The position numbers and the translations under genes are program-made. The notes beneath the pieces were generated by a model, which was not told the origin of the DNA, ran no database searches, and saw only the letters and a list, made by a program, of their open reading frames with translations. From NCBI GenBank assembly GCA_964544635.1, contig CAZJCK010000105.1, forward strand, positions 1-9,307: a stretch of 9,307 nucleotides of DNA. The letters are read 5' to 3'. Position 1 is the stretch's first letter; each line of letters opens with the position of its first letter. Shown one piece after another: positions 1-6,935 of this stretch. The DNA is from CAZJCK01 sp964544635. GTDB lineage: Bacteria > Zixibacteria > MSB-5A5 > GN15 > FEB-12.

Positions 1-868
1 TATTGGACGACGAGCGGGTGACGCGGTTCTCCAGTTTCATATGGATGGAATAGACACCGGTCGGCCAGCCCTTGATGTCGAAGCGTTCGGTGATCACGGC
101 AGAGCGCCCGGGATTGACCAGTTGCCGGCCGCCCAGACCGAGAAACAGTTCGCCCTCGTCATCGTAAGCGGCGTACTGCAACCACCAGTCGACCGAATCG
201 GTGGCGGACTCGCGCAGATTGTAGGCTTCGGCATAGATGTGCAGGCTGGAATCGGTATCGGCGAAAACGCGGCTCGGGTTGGGGGTGATGAAGAAGCCGT
301 TGCGAACCTGCGGCATGGCCGTGGCTGCCGAATCGTCGCCGACGTATTGCAGGTCGTAAGACAAAATCGCTTCACTGAGCCGGACGTTCTTTCGATCAGG
401 CGGGCCGATCTTGAGACGTTCGATGAACAAGTCCCCCTTGGCTTTGCTGTCGGCGTCGATCACCGTCACCCTCGCGGAGTAGCTGCCGGGGGCGGCAAAC
501 AGGCTGAGGAAGTTGAAGATGCGGACATCTTCGGCCTCTGAATCCTGGAAAGAGCGTGCTCGGGTCAGGAAGAGTCGGCTGGTAGAGTCGACCGGCGTGC
601 CGGTGGAGTCGTAGAGGACGACATCGGCAAAGATGCGGGCGAACAGCTCGGTGGAGCCGGGATCAAGCGGCGAGAACTGGAATTCATTACGGTTAACGGA
701 AAACGGGAAATCGATCCGGACCACCGAATCGTAGGCGGGATTGGCGAATTTGATGGCGTTGGCGTAGACCGTCAAACCGTCGGCCTGCACGGTGTTCGGC
801 CCGAGCAGTATTGCGGCGACCAGCGCCGTGATGACAACTGCTGCGTAACGTAATCTGTTCATTTTCAT
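1..868 (-). CDS. Exported protein, probable GWxTD-family paralogue (3' end beyond window)
   Basis: The reading frame is open from the start codon to the window edge (289 codons, no stop), so this is the N-terminal part of a longer protein. It begins with a clear signal peptide: basic MKMNRLR, a hydrophobic stretch at residues 9-22, and a likely cleavage after VQA (27-29). The rest has no transmembrane segment and looks beta-rich. It shares ordered motifs with the complete GWxTD protein just upstream: a PGxY..xVTxxD block at 127-138, a GFFITPNPSRVF block at 191-202, IYAEAY at 211-216 and GVYSIHMKL at 271-279. I therefore infer a paralogue whose own GWxTD domain, if it has one, lies outside the window. 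It starts 23 nt after the stop of its neighbour, so the two are probably co-transcribed. No good Shine-Dalgarno precedes either the first ATG or the in-frame ATG two codons on, so the exact start is uncertain. Function unknown. Confidence 0.85.
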   Translation of the reverse strand, partial: MKMNRLRYAAVVITALVAAILLGPNTVQADGLTVYANAIKFANPAYDSVVRIDFPFSVNRNEFQFSPLDPGSTELFARIFADVVLYDSTGTPVDSTSRLFLTRARSFQDSEAEDVRIFNFLSLFAAPGSYSARVTVIDADSKAKGDLFIERLKIGPPDRKNVRLSEAILSYDLQYVGDDSAATAMPQVRNGFFITPNPSRVFADTDSSLHIYAEAYNLRESATDSVDWWLQYAAYDDEGELFLGLGGRQLVNPGRSAVITERFDIKGWPTGVYSIHMKLENRVTRSSSN

Positions 869-891
869 ACTTGTTCTACACACCGGGTTGT

Positions 892-2229
892 TTAAAAGTC
901 GGGGCGCTGATACAGCCCGTCGTACGGATAGCGCAGACGGTACTCGCCGTCTTCGTTTTCATCAACGAAGATGAACTTGCGGTATCGTCCACTACGATAA
1001 TAGTGCCATTCCTGGTAGGGTGAGGTGTTGAGCTGGATCGGATAGTCGTCGACCTGATCCGGCTCACCATACATGATATAAATGCGTCCGCGGTCGGTCC
1101 GCCAGCCCTCCACCCGAAGGTAGGAGAAGGCGTTGTTGGCGATCTGGATGCGTCGATAGAATTCCTGCTTGGTTTCGTTCTCGGCGCTGCCGGGGGTGGG
1201 GTCACGGGCTTCCCAGAAATTATTGAAGGCGTCGATCCGCGCCGACTGGGTTTCAGCCTGCTTGAGCGGTTCGAGTTCACCCGGATCGGCGATATAGCTG
1301 AGCTGCCGTACGGCTTTTTCGAAGTCCTGGGCCAGTATCGCCTCCTGCGTCCAATTGACGAAAAAGGTGCTCCTTTCTTCATCCAGTTTCTTGTCGCGGC
1401 GTCCGCGAAGGGTTACGACCAGTTCGTATTCACCGGGAGGAAGTTCATTGATCGAGATCTCACGAAGTTGTTTGAGGATCGGCTCGTTCATGTCGAGGTG
1501 CAGGGAGTCTCGGTACTGCATGCCGTGGAAGGCACGTTCGATCATGGACTCGAGGACGAGGCGCTCGGTATCATCGCTGCCTTCGTAGACTTCAATATAG
1601 TAAACCAGGCGACCGTCGTTCTCTGGACTGAATCGTCCGGTGAGCGACGGAATGATAGTGAAGCCACCCTTGGTGAAGGTCGAGGAGTCTCCCTCACTTC
1701 GACCGATGGCGGTAACCAGCTCGATGTCGGACAAGACCGGCAGGCGGGCGTCGAACGATTCGGCTTTAACCTCGAAATCGCGACGGATGACGCGGTTGCT
1801 GTTGACGTCGAGCATGGTCACTTCGACCTGGTAGTCGCCCGGCTCGACAACAAAGTTCACCTGGTTGGTGCGATAGTCGACCGATGACTTGGCGCGCCGC
1901 TGGTCGGGAGCGGCAACCCGGCTGGTTTGCGTGAAGGCGTCGACACGCCGGCCGTCTTTGTCGTTGACGGCCACGGTCAGGTCGTATTCGGCGCTCCAGG
2001 CATCCTGCTGCTGCTCGAATGTGAGGGTGCTGTTGTAGAACTGGTAGTACACTTCGAGGCGGACCGAGTCGGTAGTTGCAGAATGGCGGAAGCGGGCGTA
2101 ATCGACCGCCAGTTCATCCTGCTGGGCCAGTCGAAAATTCCTGAAGGCGGACTGCTGAGCGGATACCGTAGCAGCCGCCAGGAGAGCGCAAAGCAGAAGA
2201 GTGAAATATGGGGCAAATCGTTTAATCAT
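892..2229 (-). CDS. GWxTD domain-containing exported protein
   Basis: This 445-residue protein has a signal peptide (MIKR, hydrophobic 8-22, likely cleavage after VSA at 22-24), a beta-rich middle and a C-terminal GWxTD domain. The family-defining motif GWRTD is at 375-379, followed by the conserved RGRIYIMYGEPD (380-391) and an aromatic YQEWHYY block (405-411). A WEARDPTP segment (339-346) and a NETKQEFYRRIQIANNAF segment (351-368) precede the motif, as is usual in the family. GWxTD proteins occur mainly in Bacteroidetes-related and candidate phyla, and their biochemical role is not established. Most should lie in the periplasm or at a membrane surface; no lipobox is visible here. An in-frame ATG 12 codons upstream exists, but the chosen start has GGAAG five bases before it and puts the signal peptide at the N-terminus. 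The gene lies 116 nt after an ABC permease and is followed by its probable paralogue. Family call firm; function unknown. Confidence 0.93.
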   Translation of the reverse strand: MIKRFAPYFTLLLCALLAAATVSAQQSAFRNFRLAQQDELAVDYARFRHSATTDSVRLEVYYQFYNSTLTFEQQQDAWSAEYDLTVAVNDKDGRRVDAFTQTSRVAAPDQRRAKSSVDYRTNQVNFVVEPGDYQVEVTMLDVNSNRVIRRDFEVKAESFDARLPVLSDIELVTAIGRSEGDSSTFTKGGFTIIPSLTGRFSPENDGRLVYYIEVYEGSDDTERLVLESMIERAFHGMQYRDSLHLDMNEPILKQLREISINELPPGEYELVVTLRGRRDKKLDEERSTFFVNWTQEAILAQDFEKAVRQLSYIADPGELEPLKQAETQSARIDAFNNFWEARDPTPGSAENETKQEFYRRIQIANNAFSYLRVEGWRTDRGRIYIMYGEPDQVDDYPIQLNTSPYQEWHYYRSGRYRKFIFVDENEDGEYRLRYPYDGLYQRPDF

Positions 2230-2234
2230 ATTGA

Positions 2235-2239
2235 CTTCC
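2235..2239 (-). promoter_or_regulatory. Ribosome binding site deciding the GWxTD gene start
   Basis: On the minus strand GGAAG sits five bases before the ATG at 2229. It favours that start over the in-frame ATG at 2265, which would place 12 polar residues ahead of the signal peptide. Confidence 0.6.
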
Positions 2240-2249
2240 AATGTATTAA

Positions 2250-2272
2250 AACCGGTGATATGCAAACCGGTT
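2250..2272. repeat. Short inverted repeat upstream of the GWxTD gene
   Basis: Arms AACCGGT (2250-2256) and ACCGGTT (2266-2272) are perfectly complementary around a 9-base loop, and each arm contains the palindrome ACCGGT. On the minus strand the second arm runs straight into further T residues, so the element could act as a weak terminator or attenuator, or the two ACCGGT cores could be protein-binding half sites. It ends about ten bases upstream of the GWxTD ribosome binding site. The structure is seen directly; any role is inferred. Confidence 0.45.
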
Positions 2273-2345
2273 CCAATTTACGGGGAGGCGGCCGGTGAAC
2301 GCAATATTTATATAGGGACGAATGGAGGCGCCGGATGCTTAACGG

Positions 2346-3596
2346 CTATTCGTATCGGAGGGCCTCGATCGGGTCGAGACGGGAAGCCTTGATGGCCGGG
2401 TACATGCCCGAGATCAGGCCGACCGAGACAGCGACGACAAAGCCGAGGACGACCCAGAACATGGAAACCGAGAGCGGAAAGCCGAAGGCGGCGTTGATAA
2501 TCAGCCCGAAGGCAACGCCGAAAATGACGCCGATGAGGCCACCCGACCCGGACAGGGTCATAGCCTCGGTCAGGAATTGCAGGACGATGTTGGAGCGCTT
2601 GGCGCCGATCGCTTTGCGGATTCCGATTTCGCGGGTGCGTTCGGTAACCGAGACAAGCATGATGTTCATGACACCGATACCGCCTACCATGAGGCCGACC
2701 GAGGTAATAACGATCATGGCGATATACAGGTAGCCGATGATTTCGTCGGCGTCTTCCTGCCGGCTTTCCTGGGTGACGAGGGCAAAGTTGTTCTCCTTGT
2801 TGAAGGGGACCTTGCGATACTTGCGCAGGGTGCTGACCATTTCCTCTTTGGCCTGCTCGATACGTTCAATACTTTCAGCGCGGACGACCAGGGTAAGGGC
2901 CTCATCTTCCGGATACATCTTCTCAAAGGTGGACAGCGGCATGGCGACCATGGTGTTGCGTTCGTCCTCATCGAAGTTGGTTTCGACCGGTTCGAAGACC
3001 CCGATCACTCGAAAGCGGTAGCCGTTAACGCGGATCTCCTTGTTGATCGGGCTGTCGCCCTCAAAAAGGGTCTGGGCGAGTTCGGCGCCGATGACGGCGA
3101 CCTGGGCGCGGAACTGCAGGTCGATGGGAGTGAGGAAGCGCCCCATCATGAGATGGGCGTCGCGAACCGCCATGTACTCGGGCCAGGTACCGACGACCGG
3201 TGGATTATTGCCTTTGCGGTTGCGATACTTGACCTCGTTGCCACCGTTCTTCCAGTAGTGGTTCTGTGGCGCGACGCCTTCCACCGATGGACATGTCGCC
3301 TTGATGGCCTCAGCCTCACCGACAGTGATCTGGGGCCGGTTGCGTTGTTCGGCGGTGAGGTTGTCCCAGTCGACACCGGGTTCATAGACATGAACTTCGA
3401 TCGTATTCGATCCGAGCGCTTCGATTTCTTCGACCACGGCGCCGCGCAGGCCGGAAATGATCGAGGCGAGCATGATGACAGTGCCGACACCAACCATGAC
3501 ACCGAGAATGGTGAGGAAGGCGCGGAATTTGTTCTGGTTGATGGCGCCGAGCGCCATCCCGATACCATCCTTGATTTCCACCCAGGTCAGAAGCAT
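2346..3596 (-). CDS. MacB/FtsX-type ABC transporter permease, second of two
   Basis: This 416-residue inner-membrane permease has the MacB/FtsX layout: a first membrane helix near 27-49, a large periplasmic domain (about 50-288), then three C-terminal helices near 290-314, 342-368 and 377-399. The cytoplasmic loop after helix 2 carries ERTREIGIRKAIGA (319-332), the hallmark of this family, which contacts the ATPase. The C-terminus reads RLDPIEALRYE, also typical. In this type VII fold the protein does not itself channel substrate through the inner membrane; it couples ATP hydrolysis to movement of its periplasmic domain. It follows the first permease by 11 nt, with GGGGAG (3603-3608) as ribosome binding site overlapping the previous stop. 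It is clearly homologous to that permease but diverged, so a heterodimer served by the single upstream ATPase is the likeliest arrangement. Two homodimers remain possible. Substrate unknown. Confidence 0.95.
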   Translation of the reverse strand: MLLTWVEIKDGIGMALGAINQNKFRAFLTILGVMVGVGTVIMLASIISGLRGAVVEEIEALGSNTIEVHVYEPGVDWDNLTAEQRNRPQITVGEAEAIKATCPSVEGVAPQNHYWKNGGNEVKYRNRKGNNPPVVGTWPEYMAVRDAHLMMGRFLTPIDLQFRAQVAVIGAELAQTLFEGDSPINKEIRVNGYRFRVIGVFEPVETNFDEDERNTMVAMPLSTFEKMYPEDEALTLVVRAESIERIEQAKEEMVSTLRKYRKVPFNKENNFALVTQESRQEDADEIIGYLYIAMIVITSVGLMVGGIGVMNIMLVSVTERTREIGIRKAIGAKRSNIVLQFLTEAMTLSGSGGLIGVIFGVAFGLIINAAFGFPLSVSMFWVVLGFVVAVSVGLISGMYPAIKASRLDPIEALRYE

Positions 3597-3602
3597 CGTG
3601 GT

Positions 3603-3608
3603 CTCCCC
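3603..3608 (-). promoter_or_regulatory. Ribosome binding site of the second permease
   Basis: GGGGAG lies six bases before the ATG at 3596 and overlaps the TAG stop of the first permease (3608-3610). This supports translation of both from one message. Confidence 0.55.
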
Positions 3609-4831
3609 TACTCGTAACTGAGGGCTTTAATGGGATCGAGGCGGGCGGCTTTCATGGCCGGGTAGATGCCGAAGATGAGGCCGATTAGCGTGGAGACGGT
3701 AACGCCTGAGAAAATCGCGAACATCGAAGGATCGATCTCCAAGCCGATCTTGGCCATCCCCCATCTGGCGAGGATGAATCCGATAACGATACCGATGAGA
3801 CCGCCACCGAGCGTGACCAGCAGGGATTCGAACAAAAACTGCAGGAGGATGTGTTTTTGCTTGGCGCCTATCGATTTTCGGATACCTATCTCGCGGGTTC
3901 GTTCGGATACTGCGACCATCATGATATTCATGACCACGATACCACCGACGACCAGAGAGATCGAGGAAATGCCGATGAGCGTGAGCCGGATCATGCTGGT
4001 GATCTCGTTGACAAACTCAAGAATGCTGTCGGCGGTCATGATAGCGAAGTCGTCGGGATCGTTGTATGGCACGTGACGTCGCGACCGCAGGACCATGCGA
4101 ACTTCATCCTGTGCTTCCGCCAACTGGTCCACACTGACCGCCTTGACGAAGATGTTCACGCCGAAGCGCTTGGGCTCACCATACTCCTTGATAAAGGTGG
4201 AGGTGGGAATGACAATGAAGTTGTTCGGGTTGTTGCCGAATCCGCTGTCGAGCTCGTCGGCGACACCGATGACGGTATACTTCTGTCCGTCGATGCGGAG
4301 TTCTTTGCCGATCGGATCGACATTGGCAAACAGTTCTTCGCGGATGGTTTCGCCTATGAAGGCAACTCTTCGGCGGTACTGGTCTTCCTGTTCGGAATGG
4401 AATCTTCCCTGCGCCACTTCGAGTTCGACGATATTGATATAGGAGGCATCGGAGCCGGCGATGGCGACATTGCGGAGAGTCTGGCGACTGTACTTGACGT
4501 CGCTGAAGGTAAAGACACGGGTAGACATGTCGGTGCACAATTCGCAGGCGTCTTCAATCGCCTCGGCATCGTCGATCGTCAGCGACTTGCGTTTGCGGGC
4601 TTCCTCGAACTCCTCATGACTGCGAATAAGTCCGAACTTCTGCACGACGAAGGTCGTCGGGCCGAGCACGGCGAGCTGGTTCTCGATTGATTTCATCATC
4701 CCTTCCAAAGCCGAGATGATGGTCATGACTGACATAACGCCGATGATCACGCCGAGCAGGGTAAGGCCCGACCGCAGCTTGTTGGCCCAGAGTGAACTGG
4801 CGGCGATATTGAGCAGGGATCCGGTAATCAT
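3608..4831 (-). CDS. MacB/FtsX-type ABC transporter permease, first of two
   Basis: This 407-residue permease has a membrane helix near 21-43, a periplasmic domain (about 44-280) and helices near 281-306, 331-355 and 369-391. ERTREIGIRKSIGA at 310-323 and the C-terminus RLDPIKALSYE mark it as MacB/FtsX family. Its length fits a permease lacking the fused N-terminal ATPase of canonical MacB (about 650 residues); the ATPase is the preceding gene. Its ATG overlaps that gene's TGA as ATGA, which suggests translational coupling and fixed stoichiometry. The periplasmic domain contains a CxxC pair (C96, C99). The second permease has only one cysteine at the corresponding place, after a shared AEAI segment. 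With its sister it probably forms the membrane part of a tripartite exporter using the adjacent adaptor and TolC-like protein. An alternative is a LolCE-like lipoprotein extractor, but the adaptor and TolC context argues for export. Confidence 0.95.
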   Translation of the reverse strand: MITGSLLNIAASSLWANKLRSGLTLLGVIIGVMSVMTIISALEGMMKSIENQLAVLGPTTFVVQKFGLIRSHEEFEEARKRKSLTIDDAEAIEDACELCTDMSTRVFTFSDVKYSRQTLRNVAIAGSDASYINIVELEVAQGRFHSEQEDQYRRRVAFIGETIREELFANVDPIGKELRIDGQKYTVIGVADELDSGFGNNPNNFIVIPTSTFIKEYGEPKRFGVNIFVKAVSVDQLAEAQDEVRMVLRSRRHVPYNDPDDFAIMTADSILEFVNEITSMIRLTLIGISSISLVVGGIVVMNIMMVAVSERTREIGIRKSIGAKQKHILLQFLFESLLVTLGGGLIGIVIGFILARWGMAKIGLEIDPSMFAIFSGVTVSTLIGLIFGIYPAMKAARLDPIKALSYE

Positions 4832-5541
4832 GAGCTGGTAAAGGTATGTCTCTTACTCTCAGGTATCCGTTCGTCGCTGTCGATCTCGCCGTCGAGGATG
4901 GACAGCACACGGTGGGCGTGCTCGGCGATATCGCGTTCGTGGGTGACCAGAATTATGGTGTTGCCGTCGGCGTGCAGGCGATCGAACAGCTTCATGATTT
5001 CGATGGAGGTCTTGCTGTCGAGGTTACCGGTCGGTTCGTCGGCGAGCAGCAGCGACGGTGAGTTGACGAGGGCGCGGGCGATGGCGACACGCTGACGTTG
5101 CCCGCCGGAGAGCTCGCTCGGTTTGTGCAACATGCGATCGCTCAGTTCGACGAGCCCGAGGGCGTTCTCGGCGGCCTGGCGCCGTTCGTCGGCGGGGGAG
5201 CCGTTGTAGATGAGCGGCAACTCGACATTGTGCAGCGCCGTGGCACGCGGCAGCAGGTTGAACGTCTGGAAGACGAAGCCGATTTCGCGGTTGCGAATAT
5301 TGGCCAGCTCATCGTCGTTCATCTGGCTCGCCCGTCGGCCGTTCAGTATGTACTCCCCCTTCGAGGGTGTGTCGAGACAGCCGATGAGGTTCATCAGGGT
5401 CGACTTGCCGGAGCCGGAGGGTCCCATGATGGCGACATACTCCCCCTTCTCGATGCTGATGGAGCAACCGCGCAGGGCATGGACAGTCTCCGATCCCATT
5501 TGGTAGCTCTTCCAGAGATCTTTGGTTTCAATAAGGGCCAT
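4828..5541 (-). CDS. ABC transporter ATP-binding protein (MacB/LolD type)
   Basis: The 237-residue protein is a complete single nucleotide-binding domain. It has Walker A GPSGSGKST (40-48), the Q-loop glutamine at 92 in FQTFNLLPR, signature LSGGQRQRVAIARAL (144-158), Walker B LLLADEP (164-170) with the catalytic glutamate, D-loop GNLD (172-175) and the H-loop histidine at 201. These, with the TLMNLIGCLD segment after Walker A, place it in the LolD/MacB/FtsE subfamily that drives type VII permeases. It should energise the two permeases encoded next. The stop overlaps the next ATG (ATGA). The start given matches the family N-terminus (MALIETKDLWKSY) and lies four bases after the adaptor stop, though its AGGAAG site is 12 bases away. 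An ATG at 5580 would add 13 polar residues, overlap the adaptor gene and has AAGGA at a similar distance, so it cannot be excluded. Confidence 0.95.
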   Translation of the reverse strand: MALIETKDLWKSYQMGSETVHALRGCSISIEKGEYVAIMGPSGSGKSTLMNLIGCLDTPSKGEYILNGRRASQMNDDELANIRNREIGFVFQTFNLLPRATALHNVELPLIYNGSPADERRQAAENALGLVELSDRMLHKPSELSGGQRQRVAIARALVNSPSLLLADEPTGNLDSKTSIEIMKLFDRLHADGNTIILVTHERDIAEHAHRVLSILDGEIDSDERIPESKRHTFTSS

Positions 5542-5545
5542 TGGG

Positions 5546-6871
5546 TTACTCGTCTTCCTGTCGTTGTTGTCTTGGTTCAACGAGGTCGCCGTCCTTCACC
5601 GTGCGCAGGATTCGGTACGGTCCGGCAATTACGCTGTCGCCCGGTTCGAGGCCGATGACAACCTCGATGTCTTTCTGGTCAGCGATGCCGGTTTCGACCT
5701 GGACGAACTGGGCCTTGCCGTCGCGGATAACGAACACACCCTTGAGTTCGATGCGTTCGTCGTCACCCCTCTTCTTTGGCGCAACGGAATCGGCGACGCT
5801 TTCATCGTTTTCCGCGGCGTGGGCAGCCTGGACCAGGTCGGAGCCACCATCGGTTTCCTCTTCAACTTCCAGATCGATCTTCTTTAGCGAGTCGCGGTCG
5901 TAGGAGCGCATGACGATGGCGCTGTACGGTACCGCGAGGGCTTTCGGCCGGCGGTTGGTGGTGATGTCGACAGTAGCCGACATGCCCGGACGGATCTTCG
6001 GGTTGGGTTGCTCGAAGAGGACCTTGACGCGGAAGTTGGTCGACTGGTCAGCGCTGGCGGCGCTGGCGAAGATGGCGGTGTTGCCGACTTCGACGACGCG
6101 TCCGGCAAAGATAGTATCGGGGAAGGCGTCGACCTCTATATCAACGGCCTGGCCGATATCGACCTTGGTGATTTCCGTTTCATCGACCTCGACGTCGACC
6201 TCGAACACATCCATGTTGGAGATGGTCATAAGGGTTCTGCCCTGGGTAAATGAGGTCTGGGCGGCGGCAATTTCGCCGACTTCGCAATCGAGGAAGGTCA
6301 CGACGCCGGACATCGGCGCGACAATGGTGGCCTTGGACAGGTTGTCGAGCTGCTTTTCATAGGCAGCCTCAAACTGACTGTACTGAGCCTTGGTTGCCTT
6401 GTAACTGGCCTCGGCCGACTCGTACGCGTACCTGGCGTTCTTGTAGGCTGTCTCGCTGGTCAGGCCCTGTTCGTAAAGGCGCTTTTGTCGCTCGTATTCG
6501 TCGAGGTTCTGGTCGCGGGTCGATTTGGCGGCATCGACGCGCGCCGCCAGTTCGCTGACACGGTAGCGCGCCTGCTCGGCGTCGGAGCGCAGCTGGACGG
6601 TGTCGAGGACAACCAGAAGGTCACCGGCTTCTACGCGCTGGCCTTCGGTGACGTAGAGATCAATGATCTCACCGTTGATTTCAGATGTGATATCGACCGC
6701 CGTTTCCGGCTGGACACGGCCTGAGGCCGAAACGGTTTCCACGATGGTCTTGCTCGTGGCCGTCTCCGCCTGTACCGATACACCGCCGCCGGTCTTCTTC
6801 GTCGCCTGCACGACGATGATGGCAATGACGACGATGGCGATACCGCCTATGATTAACCATTTCTTCTTCAT
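5546..6871 (-). CDS. Periplasmic adaptor (membrane fusion) protein, HlyD/MacA type
   Basis: The 441-residue protein links the inner-membrane ABC complex to the outer-membrane duct. One N-terminal membrane helix (about 5-22) anchors it. Split lipoyl-like halves follow at roughly 46-90 (motif INGEIIDLYVTEGQRVEAGD) and 181-220 (IVAPMSGVV), separated by an alpha-helical hairpin (91-180) rich in A, E, K, R and Q that should contact TolC. A beta-barrel domain spans about 221-305 and ends in the family motif IRPGMSATVDI (293-303). A membrane-proximal domain lies at about 378-432. Between the last two is an unusual acidic insertion (about 322-377). GAGAGG (6876-6881) precedes the ATG by four bases. 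The gene lies 64 nt after the TolC-type gene and just before the ATPase, the usual setting for a MacA-like adaptor. The substrate is not predictable. Confidence 0.95.
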   Translation of the reverse strand: MKKKWLIIGGIAIVVIAIIVVQATKKTGGGVSVQAETATSKTIVETVSASGRVQPETAVDITSEINGEIIDLYVTEGQRVEAGDLLVVLDTVQLRSDAEQARYRVSELAARVDAAKSTRDQNLDEYERQKRLYEQGLTSETAYKNARYAYESAEASYKATKAQYSQFEAAYEKQLDNLSKATIVAPMSGVVTFLDCEVGEIAAAQTSFTQGRTLMTISNMDVFEVDVEVDETEITKVDIGQAVDIEVDAFPDTIFAGRVVEVGNTAIFASAASADQSTNFRVKVLFEQPNPKIRPGMSATVDITTNRRPKALAVPYSAIVMRSYDRDSLKKIDLEVEEETDGGSDLVQAAHAAENDESVADSVAPKKRGDDERIELKGVFVIRDGKAQFVQVETGIADQKDIEVVIGLEPGDSVIAGPYRILRTVKDGDLVEPRQQRQEDE

Positions 6872-6883
6872 GCTACCTCTCTT

Positions 6884-6904
6884 ATACCCGTCAAAAATAC
6901 CCGT
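6884..6904. repeat. Pair of 8-base direct repeats between the TolC-type and adaptor genes
   Basis: ATACCCGT occurs at 6884-6891 and again at 6897-6904, thirteen bases apart, in the 64-nt gap just upstream of the adaptor ribosome binding site. The repeat is seen directly; two helical half sites or simple coincidence are both possible. Confidence 0.3.
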
Positions 6905-6935
6905 AGATTACACACCCGAGATCATGCACGGTTGC

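Noticed and set aside
41..541. Plus-strand open frame of 166 codons at the left edge
   Set aside because: The minus strand is open across the whole of 1-868 with a signal peptide and paralogue motifs, so the plus-strand frame is a shadow.
2227..2265. Upstream ATG (2265) as start of the GWxTD protein
   Set aside because: It would place a polar 12-residue tail before the signal peptide and has a poorer ribosome binding site than the ATG at 2229.
2250..2272. Inverted repeat as a firm intrinsic terminator
   Set aside because: The stem is only seven pairs and the T run is short and interrupted, far weaker than the element at 9117-9153.
2577..3617. Long plus-strand open frame (346 codons) antisense to the second permease
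   Set aside because: It lies opposite a gene with clear family motifs. Its translation has no recognisable domain or hydrophobic pattern, and its length is explained by the GC-rich codon bias of the true gene.
3851..4690. Plus-strand open frame of 279 codons antisense to the first permease
   Set aside because: Same shadow effect: acidic, low-information translation opposite a well-supported permease.
2346..5541. Calling these genes macB or lolCDE by name
   Set aside because: The ATPase is not fused to a permease as in MacB. The TolC and adaptor neighbours do not fit the Lol lipoprotein system, so only the family level is supported.
6872..6935. Internal sigma-70 promoter before the adaptor gene
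   Set aside because: A TATAAG box is present on the minus strand but no acceptable -35 element lies 16-18 bases upstream; TTGACG is too close.
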